The notes under the pieces were generated by a model. That model was not told the origin of the DNA, searched no databases, and saw nothing but the letters and a program-made list of their open reading frames with translations. From Actinomadura madurae (GTDB lineage Bacteria > Actinomycetota > Actinomycetes > Streptosporangiales > Streptosporangiaceae): a DNA stretch of 64,000 bases. The position numbers and the translations under genes are program-made. This document shows positions 33,662 through 42,470 of the stretch, piece after piece; the first letter of the stretch is position 1; each line of letters starts with the position of its first letter. The stretch is from the NCBI RefSeq assembly GCF_900115095.1, contig NZ_FOVH01000003.1, positions 1 through 64,000 of the forward strand. Direction: 5' to 3'.

Positions 33662-33882
33662 ACGGCCGAGACTCCTCGTGCGTCCGGTGGCGCAAGAGCA
33701 GTCACAGCGGTGGTCAAGGCGGCAACTGCGTGGAGGTTGCCGCTCTCGACTCCGGCGTTGGCGTGCGGGATTCCAGGGACCAGGAAGGCCCCAAACTCAC
33801 GTTCGGAGTAGCTGAGTGGCGCGTGTTCGCGCGCCGGGTGAAGGCAAGCGCGTTCGACTTGGCGCCACCGCGTTACGGATGA
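33658..33882 (+). CDS. DUF397 protein, copy 3
   Basis: 74 residues starting at an ATG that overlaps the stop of copy 2 (ATGA). Core VRWRKSSHSGGQGGNCVEVA and VRDSRDQEGPKLTFGVAEWR, almost identical to copy 1. The likeness of copies 1 and 3 across copy 2 suggests a recent duplication or gene conversion. Confidence 0.9.
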   Translation: MNGRDSSCVRWRKSSHSGGQGGNCVEVAALDSGVGVRDSRDQEGPKLTFGVAEWRVFARRVKASAFDLAPPRYG

Positions 33883-33936
33883 GCGCCGTCGCCCTCTTGC
33901 ATCCGCAACCGGTCCCGGCGTTGCGACTCCCGGCCG

Positions 33937-34734
33937 TCAGACCGTTTTGATGACCCCACCGTCGACGAGGACGTCGCTTCCGGTGATGGCACCCGCCTGC
34001 GGAGAGGCGAGGAACGCGATCGCCGACGCCACCTCCTCCGGCTCGATGATCCGACCGATGCTGATGCCCGCGTCCTCCGGGAGATCGGCGAGCAATTCGT
34101 CCTGTCCGATCCCGCGCGACCGCGAAAGGGCACCGGCGAGACTGTCCGGGTCCGTCCAGTTCCTGGTGCGCGTCGGTCCGGGGCTGATGGTCACCGCGCG
34201 CATCCCGCGTGGGGCGTACTCCTCGGAGAGCGCCTTGGTGAGATTGGTCAGCGCGGCTTTGGCGACGCCGTAGTCGATCGGCGGGTGGGCGATGCGGGCC
34301 CCGATCGAGGAGACGTTGACGATCACCCCGCCGCGGAGCAGCAAGGACGGCACGAGGGACCGGGTGACACGGACGGCGCTGAGCAGGTTGAGCTCAAGGG
34401 TACGGACCCAGGCGGCGTCGTCGATCGTGGCGAATCCGCCGAGGTGGCTCGGATCGTCGTCCCCGGGCGCGAGGCCCCCGGCGTTGTTCACGAGCAGGTC
34501 CAGACCCTCCGGCGCCCAGGACTCGGCCGCAGAGGCGACAGCGGTCACCCCGGAGGGCGTCGTGAGGTCCGCGCTGACCGCGAGGGATACGACCTCCTTC
34601 ATCTCGGGGGTGGGGAAGCGCGCCACGCCGAGAACCCGTACGCCTTCGTCGGCGAGCAGGCGCGCTGTCGCCAGACCGATCCCCTTGCTCGCGCCGGTGA
34701 CGACCGCCGAGCGGTCTTTCAGTTGCAGGTCCAT
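33937..34734 (-). CDS. Short-chain dehydrogenase/reductase
   Basis: A classical 265-residue SDR. NAD(P) motif TGASKGIG (13-20), LLVNNAGG, the catalytic Ser in VNVSSIGARI, and YGVAK (Tyr/Lys) near 153-157; the C-terminus ends with SPQAGAITGSDVLVDGGVIK as usual. The substrate is unknown. ATG at 34734 with GGGAGA upstream. It is divergent from a LysR gene with a typical LysR box between, so that regulator probably controls it. Confidence 0.9.
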   Translation of the reverse strand: MDLQLKDRSAVVTGASKGIGLATARLLADEGVRVLGVARFPTPEMKEVVSLAVSADLTTPSGVTAVASAAESWAPEGLDLLVNNAGGLAPGDDDPSHLGGFATIDDAAWVRTLELNLLSAVRVTRSLVPSLLLRGGVIVNVSSIGARIAHPPIDYGVAKAALTNLTKALSEEYAPRGMRAVTISPGPTRTRNWTDPDSLAGALSRSRGIGQDELLADLPEDAGISIGRIIEPEEVASAIAFLASPQAGAITGSDVLVDGGVIKTV

Positions 34735-34820
34735 CACGGTCTCCCTGTCTCCCAGCCTGTTCACCGAGGTGTTGTCATGCACTGCTGTCAGGCCCTGATG
34801 ACCAGCTAAGCTCGCGCCCG

Positions 34821-34841
34821 TCTTTACGTCTACTGCAAAGA
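34821..34841. promoter_or_regulatory. LysR-type box between the SDR and LysR genes
   Basis: TCTTT-N11-AAAGA (34821-34825 and 34837-34841), the classic interrupted palindrome with a T-N11-A core, centred in the divergent spacer 48 bp before the LysR start. Confidence 0.6.
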
Positions 34842-34888
34842 TCGCAAGCATTATTCTCGCCAGGTGAAAACGACGGGAGCGGAGCGCG

Positions 34889-35854
34889 GTGACCGACGAC
34901 CTCGACCTCAATCTGCTGCGCGTCTTCGACGCGCTCATGGACACCGGCAGCGTGTCCGCAGCGGCGGAGCGCCTGCACATGTCGGTGCCGGCGACCAGCC
35001 GCGCTCTGGGGCGTCTGCGGCGGGCCCTGGACGATCCGCTCCTGGTGCGGGCCGGCCGGGGGCTCGTACCGACGCCCTTCGCGCTGGGGAGCGCCGGGCG
35101 GGTCAGAAAACTGCTCGAAGACGCGGCCGAACTATTCACCGACAGGGCCGACGACGAGCCACGGAAATGGCGACGGTCCTTCGCAGTACGCCTTAACGAC
35201 GGTCTATCCCCTGTGCTGGCTCCGCGATTGATCAGCCGGATCGCCGGTGAGGCACCGGACGTGACTCTCCGGTTCGTGACCGACGACTCCGATCATCCGG
35301 ACGCCCTGCGCAACGGCTCGGTCGATCTCGACATCGGTCTGACGCGCACGTTCGCTCCCGATGTGCGCGTGCGACGGCTCTACGTGGACCGGTTCGTCGT
35401 CGTGGTGTCCTCACGGTCGGTGCTGGGGCGAGTCGACCGGCTCACGGTCGACCAGCTGTGCCACTACCCACACGTCTCTTCCCAAGGGCAGCCCATGAGC
35501 CTGCTCGACACCGCGTTGGAGCGGATCGGACGCTCGCGTCGAGTCGTTGCCGCCCTGCCGACCTACGCGGTTTCGTCCCTGCTCGCCCTGGAAGACGACA
35601 TCATCGTCGTTGTCCCCCATATCCTCGCGCGGCACTTGGTCGAGCGCCACGTCCCGGTGCGATGGCATGAGCTTCCGCTCGCGTTGCCGAGCCTAGGGGT
35701 CGACCAACGGTGGCACGCACGCCTGGACGGTAGCTACCCGTCACAGTGGCTCCGAAGCCACGTCGCGGCAGCCCTCGAAAGTCTTGTCGCCGACGACGAG
35801 CCGCTGAGTTCCAACATCGACGGAGTGCCCTTCGAAGAACGGCCGGACGCGTAA
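34889..35854 (+). CDS. LysR family transcriptional regulator
   Basis: 321 residues. N-terminal winged helix (LNLLRVFDALMDTGSVSAAA, about 8-27, then LHMSVPATSRALGRLRRALDD) and a periplasmic-binding-like effector domain. The pattern DLNLL plus the segment VDRFVVVVSS places it near the NodD/LeuO-like branch. GTG start. Divergent from the SDR gene and convergent with the large unknown gene that ends 2 bp away. The effector is unknown. Confidence 0.92.
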   Translation: MTDDLDLNLLRVFDALMDTGSVSAAAERLHMSVPATSRALGRLRRALDDPLLVRAGRGLVPTPFALGSAGRVRKLLEDAAELFTDRADDEPRKWRRSFAVRLNDGLSPVLAPRLISRIAGEAPDVTLRFVTDDSDHPDALRNGSVDLDIGLTRTFAPDVRVRRLYVDRFVVVVSSRSVLGRVDRLTVDQLCHYPHVSSQGQPMSLLDTALERIGRSRRVVAALPTYAVSSLLALEDDIIVVVPHILARHLVERHVPVRWHELPLALPSLGVDQRWHARLDGSYPSQWLRSHVAAALESLVADDEPLSSNIDGVPFEERPDA

Positions 35855-35855
35855 C

Positions 35856-38576
35856 TCACCAGCCCATGCGGTCGCACTCCTCCTGCCACCAGTCGGCGGC
35901 GCGGGTGATGTCGAAGCCGGTGGTCCACAGGTCGGCGGGGTCGTCGGGCAGCAGCCTTTCCCGGATGAGCCCCAGGCGGCCCGTGTCACGGCCGAACGCG
36001 AAGCGGTGGTTCCACTCCGACCTCTCGTGCTTCGTGGCTTCGAGCAGGTCGACGATCTCGGGGGGAAGGTCTAGGTCCTCAGTCCGTGGCATGAATGGCG
36101 AGCGGAGGCTTTCCTCCTCGGACCCGTACAGGAGGTTGACCGCTGTCGCCGTGGTGAGGCCGGTCCGTACGGTCAGTTCCCGCGCGGTCTCCGCGCGGAC
36201 CGGGGGCGGTCCCTTCTCTGCCAGCAGGCGCTCCAGCCGCAGCAGTCTCTCCTGGGAGAGCCATCCCTGCGGCACGGGGTCGGCGATGAGGTCGCGCTCC
36301 GGGAGCCGGATCGGGACGAATCGCCCGTCCGGCGAGTACTCGACCGCCGCGAACCCCCGCCGGTGCCACCCGCGGAACGACAGCAGCGATCCGTTCCGCG
36401 TGCGCCATACCTGGGTCCCCCGCTCCGACGGCTTGGGCGGTTGCTTGAACCAGAGCAGCCGGTAGCGTCCGTTTCCGTCGCCCCACCCGGTGTTGGCCCA
36501 GGCGCGCTGCTTGTCCAGGCTCCAGGCGGCACGGGGCCGCTGCCACGGCCACAGGACGGGGATCACGTGGCGCGCCAGCCCGCCGAAGTCCTCGATCAGC
36601 TCGTCGACCACCTCCGGCTGGTCGCGGATGTACAGCAGCCGGGGCTCCGCCGACTCCGGCTCCTCCGCTGCCGCCAGAGCGTGCTTTTCGAAGGCCCGCA
36701 GCGACACCAGCCGCCGCAGGCCCATCACCGGCAGCTCGGGGTGGTGCTCCAGCAGCGGGGAGTACGGCGGGCGGGGCGCCACGCCGTCCTTCACCCGGAA
36801 CCAGTGCTCGGTCAGAAGGCAGCTCGCCGCGTCACGCACGCGTTGGGCCACCGTGTCGATCAGCGAAGGTTCGGTGAGCTCGGGCACCAGGCGAGCGAGT
36901 TCCTCCCGTGCGGGGCCCGTGCCGCGGGCGAGCAGCGCGGCTGACACCAGGCGCTCGACCGTGTCCTTGTCCAGGGTGCGCAGCGCGGCCGAACCGGCGG
37001 CGTCCACGGGGCTCCGCCTGCTCCACACGGCGGGCGGCGGCACGGACGGGTCCCTCGGGGTGTAGTCCAGCCGGACGCTCTGCGAGCCGTCGGGCGCGGT
37101 GACGGTGATCCGGCCCTGGTGGAGCCGGACCCGGCTCGGCGCGGCGGCCCCCGGAAAGGTGACCTCGCCGTCCCCGGGCGCCTCCGGACGCGCCGTGCAG
37201 GTCTCCGGCTCGAACGTCAGCGCGAGCTTGTCGTCCTCCGTCAGGCCCTCCGCCCGGAACGTCTGCCAGCGGCCGTCCGGCCGCACCCGGGACACGCGCA
37301 CGGCCTCGCCGTCGTACCAGGGCATCAGCTTCTCCGGGAAGATGCCGAGACGGACCGTCCACGGAGACCCGCCGCCGTCGTCGACCTCGACCTCCTGGCC
37401 GGTCCGCACGGACAGGTACTCGCGATGCTGGACGACGGACCGTGCGGCACGGCCCGGGTAAGGGATGGGGATCCCGAACTCCTCCGGGATGCCGGCGCGC
37501 AGTTCCGACAGCAGCGCGTCCAGGGGATCGTGGAACTCCAGCTCGCGCGCGAATCCGGGATTGCGTCGGATGAATCCGTGCCCCTTGGACCTCAGCCACG
37601 ACAGCGCCCGATGGACGCGGGACAGGTGGCCCGACGCGACATCGGCTTTGAGCTGGGCCCTCATCTCGGCGTCGGACATGTCGCCCCAGGGCGCGCGCTT
37701 GGGCGGGATGGCCGCCGGATCGGTGGCGGGGTCGCCGCCCGGCCCGGTGCCGCTCGGGAAGAGCCGCCTGCCGGCCTGCTCGACGAGGGTCAGCAGCGTG
37801 TCGGCGGCGCAGCGGCGGCCCGCGGTGGCGAACCAGACCGCCGTCAGCCGGGCACCCGCTCCCGCGCCGGCCAGCGTCGCCAGCCAGGTCTGCCGCATCC
37901 TCTCGGCGTGCTCGGCGCCGCCCTCCTTCTCGTGCCGCGCCCGGTCGGGCTCGGCCACGATCAGCAGGTCCATCAGGTCGTCGTCGCGTCCGGCGGCCGT
38001 CACCAGGGCCTTCTGCGCGGCGGCCCAGATCGTCTGGGACGCGCCGGGCAGCAGCCCGTCGCGCAGCAGCCGCGCGGCGAGGAACCCGTCCTCGTCGTCC
38101 TTGGCGATCCCCGCCGCGACGGCCAGCTTCCGCAGGTCGGGGAAGACCCTCGCGTACGGGATGAGCCCGGCGTCGAAGCCCGCGCAGATCACCTCGCGGA
38201 ACCGGGCGTGCGCCTCCTCCGGCGGAAAGTGCCCGCCGAGCGCCTTGGCGTGATCGCGCAGGATGGTCGGAGCGACCGCTCCCAACGGGACGAACTCCAG
38301 GAGCGTCGCGTGCAGCCGCTCCACGTCGGGCGGGTTCGCGCCGTCCTTCTCGGCCTTGCGGGCCTGGGTGAACGACCACGTCGCGAGTTCCGCCGCCGTC
38401 TCCGACACGCCCGCGGCCGCGAACGCGCGGCACGCGTCCTCGAAGAAGGAGATCCGGTCGGCCGCGGACAGCGGCCGGGCCAGCTTGGTCAAGGCCGACT
38501 TGAGCTTGCGCGGATGGTCGGTTCCGGCGGCCGCCGCCAGGGCCGCAAGTTCCGGGGCGTGGGGGGAGGTGCTCAC
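35856..38576 (-). CDS. Large protein of unknown function (906 residues)
   Basis: I do not recognise this protein. It has no signal peptide or membrane helices. The first 350 residues are helical (repeat-like, ATWSFTQARKAEKD and similar), the middle has beta-rich segments with repeated Gly/Asp turns (SVRTGQEVEVDDGGGSPWTV; SRVRLHQGRITVTAPDGSQS), and the last 300 contain many Trp and Arg (VLWPWQRPRAAWSLDKQRAW). The start is the GTG at 38576; a TAAGAT hexamer lies 9 nt upstream, so a leaderless start is possible. It stands alone, between LysR and a small beta protein on the other strands. Confidence 0.7.
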   Translation of the reverse strand: MSTSPHAPELAALAAAAGTDHPRKLKSALTKLARPLSAADRISFFEDACRAFAAAGVSETAAELATWSFTQARKAEKDGANPPDVERLHATLLEFVPLGAVAPTILRDHAKALGGHFPPEEAHARFREVICAGFDAGLIPYARVFPDLRKLAVAAGIAKDDEDGFLAARLLRDGLLPGASQTIWAAAQKALVTAAGRDDDLMDLLIVAEPDRARHEKEGGAEHAERMRQTWLATLAGAGAGARLTAVWFATAGRRCAADTLLTLVEQAGRRLFPSGTGPGGDPATDPAAIPPKRAPWGDMSDAEMRAQLKADVASGHLSRVHRALSWLRSKGHGFIRRNPGFARELEFHDPLDALLSELRAGIPEEFGIPIPYPGRAARSVVQHREYLSVRTGQEVEVDDGGGSPWTVRLGIFPEKLMPWYDGEAVRVSRVRPDGRWQTFRAEGLTEDDKLALTFEPETCTARPEAPGDGEVTFPGAAAPSRVRLHQGRITVTAPDGSQSVRLDYTPRDPSVPPPAVWSRRSPVDAAGSAALRTLDKDTVERLVSAALLARGTGPAREELARLVPELTEPSLIDTVAQRVRDAASCLLTEHWFRVKDGVAPRPPYSPLLEHHPELPVMGLRRLVSLRAFEKHALAAAEEPESAEPRLLYIRDQPEVVDELIEDFGGLARHVIPVLWPWQRPRAAWSLDKQRAWANTGWGDGNGRYRLLWFKQPPKPSERGTQVWRTRNGSLLSFRGWHRRGFAAVEYSPDGRFVPIRLPERDLIADPVPQGWLSQERLLRLERLLAEKGPPPVRAETARELTVRTGLTTATAVNLLYGSEEESLRSPFMPRTEDLDLPPEIVDLLEATKHERSEWNHRFAFGRDTGRLGLIRERLLPDDPADLWTTGFDITRAADWWQEECDRMGW

Positions 38577-38831
38577 AACAAGTGGATCTTACGGCTCATG
38601 ACGCGGGGCCGTCCGGATATGCCTTTCGGTGCTGTCCGCCGGGACGTTCATGACCGCGGCCACTCGTCCCAGCCCACTCCTGCCATTCCGTGGTCGCTTG
38701 ATTTGCCCGCTATCTCCGCGGCGCCGCGGACGGAGATTCTCCTTGCCGAAGGACAGGACGTATACGGGGCTTCCGCCAGGCGCGGCGGTGTTCGACTGGA
38801 ACCAGTGCTCGCCATTCGAGGGGGGAAGACG

Positions 38832-39242
38832 ATGGCAATGGGAGACCAGATCGGTCACGACTCGGGGCAGGTCACCGGGACGCGCGTGCTGCCGCCGACC
38901 GAGCAGGGCGAGGCCCGGGTCGAGGTCTCGTTCGAGTCCCGCGGCCGGCTCCTCGACGAGGACACCGTGGACATGGGGACGTACGTGTCGGTCCTCGGCG
39001 CCGACGGCGTCCTGCGCGGCAAGGGACAGGGCTGCACGATGTCCGCCGACGGCGACACCCTCCTGTGGGAGGGCGCGGGAACCGGCAGGCTGCTGAAGGA
39101 CGGGGCGACCTCGTTCCGCGGCGCGATCTTCTACCGGACGACGTCCGAGAGGTTCGCGCGCCTCAACGGCATGGCGGCCATGTTCGAGTACGACGCGGAC
39201 GCGAGCGGCAAGACCGAGTCCAAGATCTACGAGTGGAAGTAG
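38832..39242 (+). CDS. Small beta-rich protein of unknown function (136 residues)
   Basis: ATG with GGGGGGA 5 nt upstream. The sequence is a run of short strands (EARVEVSFESRGRLLDEDTV, TYVSVLGADGVLRGKGQG, SFRGAIFYRTTSERFARLNG) that suggests a small calycin-like barrel; no cysteine pair except one, no signal peptide. Family not recognised. It is followed by a bidirectional terminator. Confidence 0.7.
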   Translation: MAMGDQIGHDSGQVTGTRVLPPTEQGEARVEVSFESRGRLLDEDTVDMGTYVSVLGADGVLRGKGQGCTMSADGDTLLWEGAGTGRLLKDGATSFRGAIFYRTTSERFARLNGMAAMFEYDADASGKTESKIYEWK

Positions 39243-39299
39243 CCGCCGGGGAGGCGATGCTCCGCTGAACGGCGCCCGAGAAGGCGGGAATCGCGTTCC

Positions 39300-39321
39300 G
39301 GGCGCGCGTTCGTTCGCGCCC
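39300..39321. terminator. Bidirectional terminator between convergent genes
   Basis: GGGCGCG (39300-39306) and CGCGCCC (39315-39321) pair around 8 nt. An outer 8-bp pair, GCTGAACG (39264-39271) with CGTTCAGC (39342-39349), could close the whole region into one structure that includes the stop codon of the FAD oxidoreductase gene. Confidence 0.6.
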
Positions 39322-39344
39322 GCACGCGCCGGCGCGGGGTGCGT

Positions 39345-40652
39345 TCAGCCGGAGATGGGGAAGTTGGCGCGGAAGGTGTTGTGCGGGTTGTGACGGCGTT
39401 CGAGGTCGCGGAGGCGAAGGAGCGCGGCGGGCGTGAAGGCGTCGGCCGGGGTCTCGCCGGGGCTGAGAAAGGTGAAGGGTTTGCGTCCGCTCAGCTGGAG
39501 GGCATCGGCGAGTGAGCGCTGCTTCGCGGTGATGGCCTCGGCTGTCGGCGAGTCGGCCGGCACGCCGAACATGTAGAGCGCATAAGGCTCGGTCAATGGG
39601 CCGTGAGGGCTGTCGGACGGGTGGGTGAACGCGCCGCCCAGGTGGCGTATCTGCACATTCAGCAGCGGGGCGATCGGGTCGGCCAGCAGGATTTCGGCCG
39701 CTGTGTCGTCCAGTCCGGTGAGCAGTTCGGCGCGTGAGGAGCCCGCACCGGGGTCCGTGGGCTCGGCGGTGATGGTGCCGAGTTCGGCGACCGTCATGGG
39801 CCGTCTGCTGTCGGCGACGGGACGGGGCAGGCGGTCCAGCGGGCTGAGCAGGTCGCATGCCGCGGCGGCCTGGCCGAGGAAGGCGGCATCGACGGCGATC
39901 ATGGGGTCGGAGCCGGGGAAGTGCAGCAGGTCCAGCCAGAGCGTCAGGTCGTCGGGGGCGGTGGCGGTGAGCCGGCGGTAGGCGTCCATGACGTCGGGGG
40001 CGTGGTCGATGGGCCACAGCATCCGTCCGCCGTACAGGTGCGGCGCACGGTGGAGGGTGAGTTCCAGGGCGGTGACGATCGCGAAGGAGCCGCCGCCCCC
40101 GCGCATGGCCCAGAAGAGGTCCGGGTCGGTGTCGGCGGTGATGCGCCGCTGCCGCCCTTCGGCGTCCACGATGTCGAAGGCCGTGACGCTGTCGGCGACC
40201 CAGCCGTGGGTGCGGCCGAACCAGCTGAGCCCGCCGCCGAGGGCGACACCGGTGACGCTGACGACCGGGGAGCTGCCGGGCAGGCCGGTCAGGCCGTGCG
40301 GCGCCACGGCGGCCTGGAGGCCGCCCGAGGACACGCCCGCGCCGACACGGGCGCGCCGGGCGACCGGATCGATCTGGAGGGAGTCCAGGCGGTGGGTGCG
40401 CAGGAGGACGGCGCCGTCCAGGTTCGTGGTGGCGCCGTGGCCGTTGGGCTGGACCGAGACGGCCGTTCCGCGGTCGCGGGCGAAGCGGACGACGGCCGCG
40501 ACGTCGGCGGCGTCGGCCGCTTCGACCACGGCGGGAACGGCCTGGTCGACGGCGAGGTTCCAGGGTCGCCGCGCCTGGTCGAAACCGTCGTCGCCGGGAA
40601 GCAGGACCCGTCCGCGGACGACGGTGCGCAGGTCGTGGAGCTTACTGATCAT
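39345..40652 (-). CDS. FAD-binding oxidoreductase (berberine-bridge-like)
   Basis: 435 residues with an FAD_binding_4 (PCMH) domain and a C-terminal BBE segment (RRHNPHNTFRANFPIS). The histidine for covalent flavin attachment is present (NGHGAT, His72). The second attachment site, a Cys in bicovalent members, reads Ser (GSSP, 126-129), so the flavin is probably linked once only. GVALGGGLSWFGRTHGWVAD is the usual glycine motif. Substrate unknown; relatives oxidise sugars or aromatic metabolites. Divergent from a LysR gene that is likely its regulator. Confidence 0.88.
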   Translation of the reverse strand: MISKLHDLRTVVRGRVLLPGDDGFDQARRPWNLAVDQAVPAVVEAADAADVAAVVRFARDRGTAVSVQPNGHGATTNLDGAVLLRTHRLDSLQIDPVARRARVGAGVSSGGLQAAVAPHGLTGLPGSSPVVSVTGVALGGGLSWFGRTHGWVADSVTAFDIVDAEGRQRRITADTDPDLFWAMRGGGGSFAIVTALELTLHRAPHLYGGRMLWPIDHAPDVMDAYRRLTATAPDDLTLWLDLLHFPGSDPMIAVDAAFLGQAAAACDLLSPLDRLPRPVADSRRPMTVAELGTITAEPTDPGAGSSRAELLTGLDDTAAEILLADPIAPLLNVQIRHLGGAFTHPSDSPHGPLTEPYALYMFGVPADSPTAEAITAKQRSLADALQLSGRKPFTFLSPGETPADAFTPAALLRLRDLERRHNPHNTFRANFPISG

Positions 40653-40752
40653 TGTGGTCCGATCTCGGGTGGAGAGCGCAGGTCACAGCGCTGGTTGGCA
40701 CGTTCCACCCTCGTCCGGCGGGAGGGGCCGATCAATGCGGCCCTGTGCAAGA

Positions 40753-40775
40753 ATCGTGAAGCTGAAGTTAACGAT
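40753..40775. promoter_or_regulatory. Inverted repeat upstream of the second LysR gene
   Basis: ATCGT (40753-40757) and ACGAT (40771-40775) with 13 nt between, just before the ribosome site of the LysR gene. It may be an autoregulatory site shared with the divergent FAD oxidoreductase. Confidence 0.35.
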
Positions 40776-40786
40776 ATGGAGGTGTC

Positions 40787-41680
40787 ATGCTGGAACGTCA
40801 CGAGCTGGAGGCGTTCCTGACCCTGGCCGAGGAGCTCCACTTCGGCCGCACCGCCGAGCGCCTGCACGTGTCCACCGCCCGGATCAGCCAGACGATCGCC
40901 AAGCTGGAGCGCCGGACGGGGGTGCCTTTGTTCGTCCGTACCAGCCGCCGGGTCGAGCTGACCGCGGTGGGCCGGCGGCTGTACGAGGAGGTCCGGCCCG
41001 CCTGGGACGAGATCGCCGAGGCGTTCGCGAGGGCGATCGACGCCGGCCGCGGCCTGACCGGCGCCCTGCGGGCGGCCTTCGTCGGTGCGGCGGGCGGGCA
41101 GCTGCTCGCCGGAGCCGCCGAGTTGTTCCGCCGCCGCCTCCCGGACTGCGACGTCCGGCTCCGCGAGGCGCAGATGGTCGATCTGATGCCCTGGCTGCGC
41201 GATGGCCAGGTCGATCTCGCGCTGGGCACGTTCCCCATCGACGAGCCGGACATCGTCACCGGTCCCGTGCTGGTGTCCGAAGCGCGCTCGCTCGCCGTGT
41301 CGTCGAAGCATCCGTTCGCCCGCCGCAGCTCGATCACGCTGGAGGATCTGGCGAGGGTGAAGCTGCTCCAGCTACCGGACACCCTGCCCGTCTCGCTGCG
41401 AGAGGACCGCACTCCGCGCGTCACCCCCGCGGGACGGCCGATCGAACCAGGCCCTTCTGCCTCGACGTTCAACGAGATGCTCACCCTCATCGGCGCCGGC
41501 CACGGTGCCTTCCCGGTCGGCGCCCAGGCCACGCGCTACTACGGTCGTCCCGACGTCGCCTACATCCCCATCAGCGACGCCCCGCCGCTGCGATGGGGCC
41601 TGCTGTGGCGGGCCGACGCCGCCACCGCACGGGTCCGCGCCTTCGCCCAGGCCGCCCACGACGTGGCCGCTTCCTCCTGA
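40787..41680 (+). CDS. LysR family transcriptional regulator
   Basis: 297 residues. Winged helix FLTLAEELHFGRTAERLHVS and ISQTIAKLERRTGVPLF (about 10-45), then the LysR substrate-binding domain. ATG with GGAGGT upstream. Divergent from the FAD oxidoreductase; the PPOX-type gene 81 bp downstream may share its transcript. Confidence 0.92.
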   Translation: MLERHELEAFLTLAEELHFGRTAERLHVSTARISQTIAKLERRTGVPLFVRTSRRVELTAVGRRLYEEVRPAWDEIAEAFARAIDAGRGLTGALRAAFVGAAGGQLLAGAAELFRRRLPDCDVRLREAQMVDLMPWLRDGQVDLALGTFPIDEPDIVTGPVLVSEARSLAVSSKHPFARRSSITLEDLARVKLLQLPDTLPVSLREDRTPRVTPAGRPIEPGPSASTFNEMLTLIGAGHGAFPVGAQATRYYGRPDVAYIPISDAPPLRWGLLWRADAATARVRAFAQAAHDVAASS

Positions 41681-41761
41681 ACGGTGCCCGCGCGCGGGAG
41701 GGGTCTTGCGTGCTGGGACAATGGAGTCGCCAGTTGACGGCCTGGAGAGAGGCGGCCCAGC

Positions 41762-42211
41762 GTGACAGACCTATCCGTATTCGCCGAACTGGTGCCGCTC
41801 GATCACGGTTTGTGCGTGGTCAGCACGTTGCGGGGCGATGGCGGCGTGCAGTCGTCGGTGGTCAACGCCGGGGTGCTGGACCATCCGGTGCGGAAGGATC
41901 AGGTCGTCGGGTTCGTCGCCACCGGCGGCTCCCGCAAGCTGGCCCACCTGCGCGCCGACCCCCGGATCACGATCGTCGCCCGGGCGGGCTGGCGCTGGGC
42001 GGCCGTCGAGGGAGAGGCCGAACTCATCGGCCCCGACGACCCGCGTCCCGAGATCGACGGCGAAGCGCTCCGTCTGTTGCTGCGGGACGTCTTCGTCGCC
42101 GCCGGCGGCACTCACGACGACTGGGACACCTACGACCGGGTGATGGCGGAGGAGCGGCGCGCCGCCGTGCTCATCACCCCGCGCCGCGTCTACACCAACC
42201 CGCCGGCCTGA
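41762..42211 (+). CDS. PPOX-class (probably F420-dependent) flavin/deazaflavin reductase
   Basis: 149 residues with the split-barrel fold of pyridoxamine-5'-phosphate oxidase-like enzymes: HGLCVVSTLRGDGGVQSSVV, GFVATGGSRKLAHLRADPRI, ITIVARAGWRWAAVEGEAEL, and a C-terminal VLITPRRVYTNPPA. In actinomycetes this subgroup (TIGR03618-like) often uses F420. GTG start with GAGAGG about 9 nt upstream. The stop codon lies inside a palindrome shared with the convergent membrane gene. Confidence 0.82.
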   Translation: MTDLSVFAELVPLDHGLCVVSTLRGDGGVQSSVVNAGVLDHPVRKDQVVGFVATGGSRKLAHLRADPRITIVARAGWRWAAVEGEAELIGPDDPRPEIDGEALRLLLRDVFVAAGGTHDDWDTYDRVMAEERRAAVLITPRRVYTNPPA

Positions 42212-42228
42212 CGGCGCGCGTCCGTCAG
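42208..42228. terminator. Shared terminator that contains both stop codons
   Basis: CTGACGG (42208-42214) and CCGTCAG (42222-42228) pair around 7 nt. The TGA of the plus gene (42209-42211) and the TGA of the minus gene (42227-42225) lie at mirror positions in the two arms. Confidence 0.6.
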
Positions 42229-42410
42229 AACCAGTACTCCTTGAGATAGGCCATGCCGAAGAAGAGAAGGGCCGGAATGAAGAACAGGAGGAGGACCGGC
42301 CAGGCCGCCCAATCCCACGTGAAGATCATGACCCCGAGGTAGAACACGCCGACCAGGGTGAGTAGCCCGCCGAAAACCAAGCATTTCGTCACGAAGATGG
42401 TGTGCGACAT
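42225..42410 (-). CDS. Small two-helix membrane protein (61 residues)
   Basis: Starts MSHTIFVTKCLVFGG; two hydrophobic helices (about 8-28 and 35-53) and a charged end (AYLKEYWF). ATG at 42410 with AGGGAGGT 9 nt upstream; a GTG seven codons earlier is less likely. No family recognised. It stands between the PPOX gene and an XRE regulator on the same strand. Confidence 0.7.
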   Translation of the reverse strand: MSHTIFVTKCLVFGGLLTLVGVFYLGVMIFTWDWAAWPVLLLFFIPALLFFGMAYLKEYWF

Positions 42411-42470
42411 CGCCCGAAACCTCCCTGGCACTAGGACGCGATCGGCGGTGCGCGCGTTCCGCCTCCCGGC

